A stretch of DNA of 64,000 bases from Heliocidaris erythrogramma (lineage: Eukaryota > Echinodermata > Echinoidea > Camarodonta > Echinometridae), in NCBI GenBank assembly GCA_025617745.1, contig CM046868.1, positions 21,629,608 through 21,693,607 of the forward strand. Reading direction: 5' to 3'. The notes below the pieces were generated by a model. That model made no database searches, was not told the DNA's origin, and saw only the letters and a list, made by a program, of their open reading frames with translations. Shown here piece by piece: positions 11,713 through 64,000 of this stretch. A program made the translations under genes and the position numbers. How positions within the stretch are numbered: the stretch's first letter is position 1; every line of letters begins with the position of its first letter.

Positions 11713-12066
11713 GTGTTAACAAAGTATGTGGGCTGTACTTCTCAGCGGTTGGCTGATCGCATTAAACAACACGTCCCCTCGACTATTCGGAACCGTACAA
11801 CCAATCAGCGCACACAGCCCGTCCGTGCCTGCCAATATGAAATGCATGCTAACAGACCAAAGATAGCCAAATGCGATTCAGCGATTGGTCTCCATTTGCT
11901 GAACAATCCAGCTTGCGCACAAAGCTATGCCGACGATCAATTCTCAATTATGTCCCGGGCCAGAAGCGCAGCGCATTTACGCTTTCTGGAAGCCGCCTAC
12001 ATTCAATCGCACGAACCCCTTCTGTGCAGACAAAAGGAGTTCGTCCAAGCTTTGCGATTGTTCTGA
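11713..12066 (+). pseudogene. GIY-YIG domain remnant of a Penelope-like retroelement
   Basis: A roughly 117-codon frame carries YVGCTSQRLADRIKQHVPS, then SAIGLHLLNNPAC, FSIMSRARSAAHLRFLEA and a C-terminal LCRQKEFVQALRLF. This is the layout of the GIY-YIG endonuclease at the C-terminus of Penelope-like elements, which nicks target DNA for retrotransposition. The frame starts without a good ATG (GTG at 11713), and no reverse transcriptase is visible upstream, so this is a 5'-truncated copy. The endonuclease part has one open frame to TGA at 12064-12066. Confidence 0.75.
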
Positions 12067-13537
12067 AATTACGGCGTCCGGGTTGCGTCCGGGTTCGAGT
12101 ATAATATAGTTGATTTCAAGTAATTTGTTATATACCTGCGTGATAACCTGATGATTGCAGGTCGAAAAGCTTCGTTATCATGTCTCTTTTTCGTGCCATA
12201 TTAAAACAAAGTTAATTCTACATCAAGCTTGTATTTCTTAGTTAAATGGAGGATATTACTAACATATACCCTGTCCAGCAAGGAAGTCAAAGGAATATAA
12301 TACAAACATAAACAACAAAACAAAAATGGAATGAACAAACGTATAGGAACTAAAGTGATCGACTTAAACAATACATGAACAATAGGTTGGTATGGCATGT
12401 ATATTGTATACAAAAGCAAAATAAGTTGAGGGTATACATGTACATGTACAAATGTAATCAAAAATAAGACAATCTCCAATACATAAAACCATATTGAATA
12501 TGTTAGTTTACCTGATAATTACATTGAGTTGATACCAATACTAGAGCATGGACGTCGCAAGTCAAAACATGAATTAATACTTGTTTCAATGTTCATCTTC
12601 ATTACACAAAATTACCTATGGGACATAAGTTAAATTATAGTTGAGAATTTCCATAATGATGAAGAAACTGATGAGGAAATGATGAAAACAATGTCAGCAT
12701 TAGGAAGCATAATAATTGATGTAAAACAAAAATATCACATAATCCATTAATTGGGTTTGTGTCCTTTTTTTTTTTGTAAAAAAGAGGAAAAATAAAGGAA
12801 GAGCACATAAAGTCAATTGACAGAATGCCAAACTGAATCAACTCATTTGATTCATGAATTCCTGAAGCAGCATTTTTTTGTGCTTACTTTTATCAAAAAG
12901 CCTCTAGGTCTTTTTTTTGTTTGTTTGTTTTTTGTGCTGTTGTTGTTTGGCAGTTTACTGTTTCAGCAAGAAATGTTAGTGCTGTGTAGTCAGTAGTTTT
13001 ACTCACACACAGATCCCACCTAAACGGATCATATTCAAAACGATACAGGGTGCTACACAAAGTGTGAAAGGTTCATTTGATCAGTTTTTCAATTTAGAAT
13101 TATTCAAATCACCAATTACACCTTTTACTTGTAACTACATGTATATTTACAAAAAAACAACATTCACACTTGCACATACCACTGCACAGGTATAAATTGT
13201 GTGATCATGTTTCATGATTCTTTTTTTTTTTGTTCACATGCTGCTCTTTATTAACTATGTTGCAACAAACACATTCTCTGTTTTTTGTTTTGTTAAAGAT
13301 GTGGATTAAACTTTGAACTTGAATAACTGCCAATAAGATGTTATGAAATCTTGGGAGACACTTCAGGCCCTTTCAATCGTTTGTTTCCCTAGCAAAAGGC
13401 AGGGATATACAGGGTTCAACATGGACACGAGGAAGAGAGACTTGAAGTGAGGGGCAGCTCTGATATTCAAAGAATTCCATCCCATGATTTTGTGGATAAA
13501 ATATATGTTAGGATCCATTGGCACAGACCATATCTAT
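12067..13537. other. AT-rich intergenic sequence
   Basis: No gene or named repeat recognised; T- and A-runs near 12770 and 12905-12935. Confidence 0.5.
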
Positions 13538-13706
13538 ATAGAAGAGGAGAGATAGTTGTGACATGCACATGCACACTTTTTCAGAGGTCAAATATATAAG
13601 GATAGTATCCTCCCATAGGGATTGTATATGGGAGGGAACTTTTTGGAGCTTTGTGAATTGACCTTTGAATACATGCGCTTGTCACAACTATCTCTTCTTT
13701 ATTAGC
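13538..13706. repeat. Foldback MITE with about 50 bp inverted ends
   Basis: GAGAGATAGTTGTGACA at the left is mirrored by TGTCACAACTATCTCTTC at the right, with weaker pairing inward (AGAGGTCAAAT against GACCTTTGAAT). The centre holds CCTCCCATAGGGATTGTATA then TGGGAGGGAACT. A similar core occurs at 35874-35952. Confidence 0.7.
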
Positions 13707-14354
13707 TATGGCACATACTAGTGAGAGAATCCCACAACCTTACATTGCTACCATAACAAAGAAACAACAAAAACATTATTTTGCTTTAAGTTAACAATGA
13801 CATAAATATACATAGATGAAAGAACAGAGTTACATGTACCTGGGCAATTCCACATGGGCAAAATTTTTGTATGGCATGGAATAGTGTCATTGTAATAAGA
13901 TAAAACTTCTTACCACATAAAACTATAAAATATGCTATTTCTTGCACATTGGAAGTTTAAACATCAAATGCTGCCTGTATTTATTACATTTATTGAATTA
14001 CATATAATTTGTTTTCAACTTGTAAAAAAACCAAACATTCTTTTGACTGTTCAACATTTGAGCCAATGATGTTATTGAAACATTGTGTTCTATCCCTTGT
14101 GATGAAGATATCTATTGCACTCACAAAAAAAAGATTCTACTATGTGAAATCGACATTTTAAAAAGCTTGTGCACATTTCTGCCCATGTGGAATTGTTTAT
14201 CTGCACAACAAAGGCAGGAACATCTTCATAAGTCGACTTTCATGACAAACATACAATATTCCTTTTAAATAAACTGGAATTATAGAAAAGACTAAAGTTC
14301 AGTACCGATGATAAGAGTTCATTAATAAAAACCTAGCATGCTCAGACTCTATCG
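13707..14354 (-). other. Presumed 3' UTR of the ADAM gene with poly(A) signals
   Basis: The ADAM stop codon is at 14355-14357. About 365 bp downstream on the minus strand two AATAAA hexamers occur close together (13989-13994 and 13980-13985 on the plus strand as TTTATT). They are plausible cleavage signals, but no transcript evidence is available. Nothing else is recognisable. Confidence 0.4.
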
Positions 14355-62159
<47,805 letters not shown>

Positions 62160-62423
62160 CTATTCAAAGAGAAACAAAACAAAAAAAAATACAAGAGAAA
62201 ATACAAGCAATGACAATAAAGAAGAAAAGGATTAACAGAATGACATTAAACAAGAAATATATTTTTTTTAAATATTCTGTAATCGACAAATTAAAAAGTT
62301 CTTAAACTGTATGATACTATAAGTTTATACTGAATTTTCTTTACCTTTTTTATATTTAAAGGGTAGAAAAAAACCTCATGCTGATTTAAAAGAAAAGTAG
62401 GATATATATCACTGAAGGTGATT
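62160..62423. other. Sequence upstream of the first visible ADAM exon
   Basis: Intron sequence presumably continuing to exons beyond the window. Short A-rich and T-rich runs only. Confidence 0.4.
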
Positions 62424-63061
62424 AATACCCCTGCCCCAATGTGTGTGCCAAATTTCCTGAGCATTGCTCCAATAATGAGGAAGTGGTTTGATCTGCAATA
62501 TTTTCCTGTTTTATTGCCATACCATGGCAACGCAGTTTGCCACACATTGGAAAAATATGTCTTGCACATCTTTACCACAAGAACAATGTGTGTGCCTAAT
62601 TTCATGAGCATTGCTTGAAAAAGTGAGGAAGTTGTTTGATCCGCAATATTTTCCCGATTTTGTCATATGTCATTACCATGGCAATGCAGTTTCTGACACA
62701 TTCCAAAAATATGTCTTGCACATCTTCATCCCAAGACAAACGTGTGTGCCAAATTTCATGAGCACTGTTCGAAATATGAGAAAGTAGTTCAATCCGCAAG
62801 ATTTCCCACTGAGTTATTGCCATGGCATTACCATGGCAACACAGTTTCCGACACATTAAAAACATATGTCTTGCACATCTCCATTCCAAGACCAATGTGT
62901 GTGCCAAATTTCATGAGCATTGCTCGAAAAATGAGGAAGTAGTTCGATCCGCAAGACTTCTGACTGCCGCCCGACCGACCGCCCGACCGACCGCCCGACC
63001 GACCGACCGTATGCTGATTCCTATATACCCCCTTCAAACTTCGTTTGGAGGGGGTATAGTA
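62424..63061. mobile_element. Second tandem-unit element, four units of 147-155 bp
   Basis: Units with GTGTGTGCCAAATTTCATGA, ATTACCATGGCAA and TATGTCTTGCACATCTTC start at 62441, 62588, 62742 and 62897. They are followed by a CCGACCGACCGCC microsatellite (about 62968-63008) and a terminal hairpin TACCCCCTTCAAAC/GTTTGGAGGGGGTA. The left edge TTAATACCCCTGCC roughly inverts the right end. Same general plan as 51756-53516. Confidence 0.7.
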
Positions 63062-63115
63062 AATTTATTCACAAATCCATTTTCCTTTCTTCCTCTCTGT
63101 GTCTCTATCTGGCCC

Positions 63116-63141
63116 TCCTCTCTCTCTCTCTCTCTCTCTCA
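63116..63141 (+). repeat. (CT)n microsatellite
   Basis: A short pure run of CT dinucleotides. Confidence 0.85.
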
Positions 63142-63480
63142 CAGTGACTCATTGTTGACATATTCCCTCCTCTTTTCCATTGCACTCTCCCATGAAACAT
63201 TAATGAGTGCATACAAGCAGCTAACATAACACTCTTCCCCAGTTGAGTGATGCTCTTAAAACCACTGAAGAGCTTTTGATGTAATCTTCATCTGACTTGG
63301 TAATAAGGTATATATACAGTATACCCCATCTGTTTTTATTCAAACATGAAAAGACAAGACCTCTAGCTTGTGGCATTAAACATTCACAAAAAAAATCTAT
63401 CTTCCATTTTGTCTCTGACGAGTCTATCTCAACCATCTCTGTTGATATTCAATCTTTGCGACAACTACATATCGTTACTG

Positions 63481-63870
63481 TTTTCACGAAGTGACGGTTG
63501 AGCGTGCAACTAAAAGAAAGTTAGTTTTGAATAAATCGCTTTCAAAGTTTTAAAGCATAATCTCATCCTCTTTATGAAGGTTGAATTTTTTATCCTGGGG
63601 TAGACCACATTTCAACGTTTAGTTCTATGTTTAATTATTTACATATTTTTTATATTTTGGGGGAAAATGAGCTGTAAACATACCGTCATTTTGTGAAAAC
63701 ACAAAATTCAAGGACGCGCTTATGATTTGTTTTCACGAAGCGACGGCTCTCAGCCGAGCATGTGTAAAACATATGGGACTTGATGACCGTGCATTTAAGC
63801 GTCATTGCGCGTAAACACTAATTCAAATCAACAAGACTGTTTTTTTTGTTTTCACGAAGTGACGGGTCTC
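63481..63870. repeat. Four copies of a TTTTCACGAAGTGACGG motif
   Basis: Direct copies at about 63481, 63731 and 63848 (GTTTTCACGAAGYGACGG), the last two followed by TCTCAGCCG. An inverted copy, CCGTCATTTTGTGAAAAC, lies at about 63683-63700. The first direct and the inverted copy could be ends of a 220 bp element. Confidence 0.5.
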
Positions 63871-64000
63871 AGCCGTGCACATAAAACAAACGGGGCGGCT
63901 GTAAAATCCTTTTACTAGGTATTTTCTTGTTGACGTTATCGCCATAGTTACATAATTAGACATTATTATGATCTGAAACTTTGTGAGGTTCAAGATGTTA

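Overview
The window looks like nuclear DNA of a marine invertebrate deuterostome, most likely an echinoderm and probably a sea urchin. This is inferred from large AT-rich introns crowded with foldback MITEs, DIRS-type retrotransposons, a Penelope relic, tRNA-derived SINEs with L2/CR1-like tails, and a TRIM-NHL gene without a visible intron. The species was not identified. There are no rRNA genes, bona fide tRNA genes, CRISPR arrays or bacterial operons.

Two host genes are visible, both on the minus strand. At the left edge (7-2094) an intact single-exon gene encodes a 695-residue RING / two B-box / coiled-coil / six-NHL protein, a TRIM2/3-like E3 ubiquitin ligase without the filamin domain. 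From 62159 down to 14355 runs most of an ADAM metalloprotease-disintegrin gene. I placed 15 exons by splice sites, reading phase and homology. They join into one open frame of 873 residues covering late prodomain with a furin site, metalloprotease with an intact zinc site, disintegrin, cysteine-rich, EGF-like, transmembrane and a proline-rich SH3-binding tail. The signal peptide and early prodomain exons are not in view, and I found no cysteine-switch exon.

The rest is intergenic sequence (2095-14354) and ADAM introns. Two DIRS-like tyrosine-recombinase retrotransposons sit in ADAM introns, both in the same sense as the gene: 29661-35854 and 41325-47288. Each has inverted terminal repeats, an internal complementary region that restates the joined outer ends, and gag, RT/RNase H and recombinase regions. 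The second keeps an intact 324-residue recombinase frame; the other frames are broken in both. Other repeats include L2/CR1-like LINE fragments, SINEs, a GIY-YIG remnant of a Penelope-like element, two arrays of roughly 147-158 bp units that resemble pearl/Helitron-type elements, an 850 bp trinucleotide tract, purine and pyrimidine tracts, and many MITEs.

I see no clearly new biological system. The most useful leads are the apparent absence of the Cys-switch exon, a decayed duplicate of a cysteine-rich-domain exon, a four-hairpin leader and internal duplications in the DIRS elements, and the two related tandem-array elements, one of which was split by a LINE insertion.
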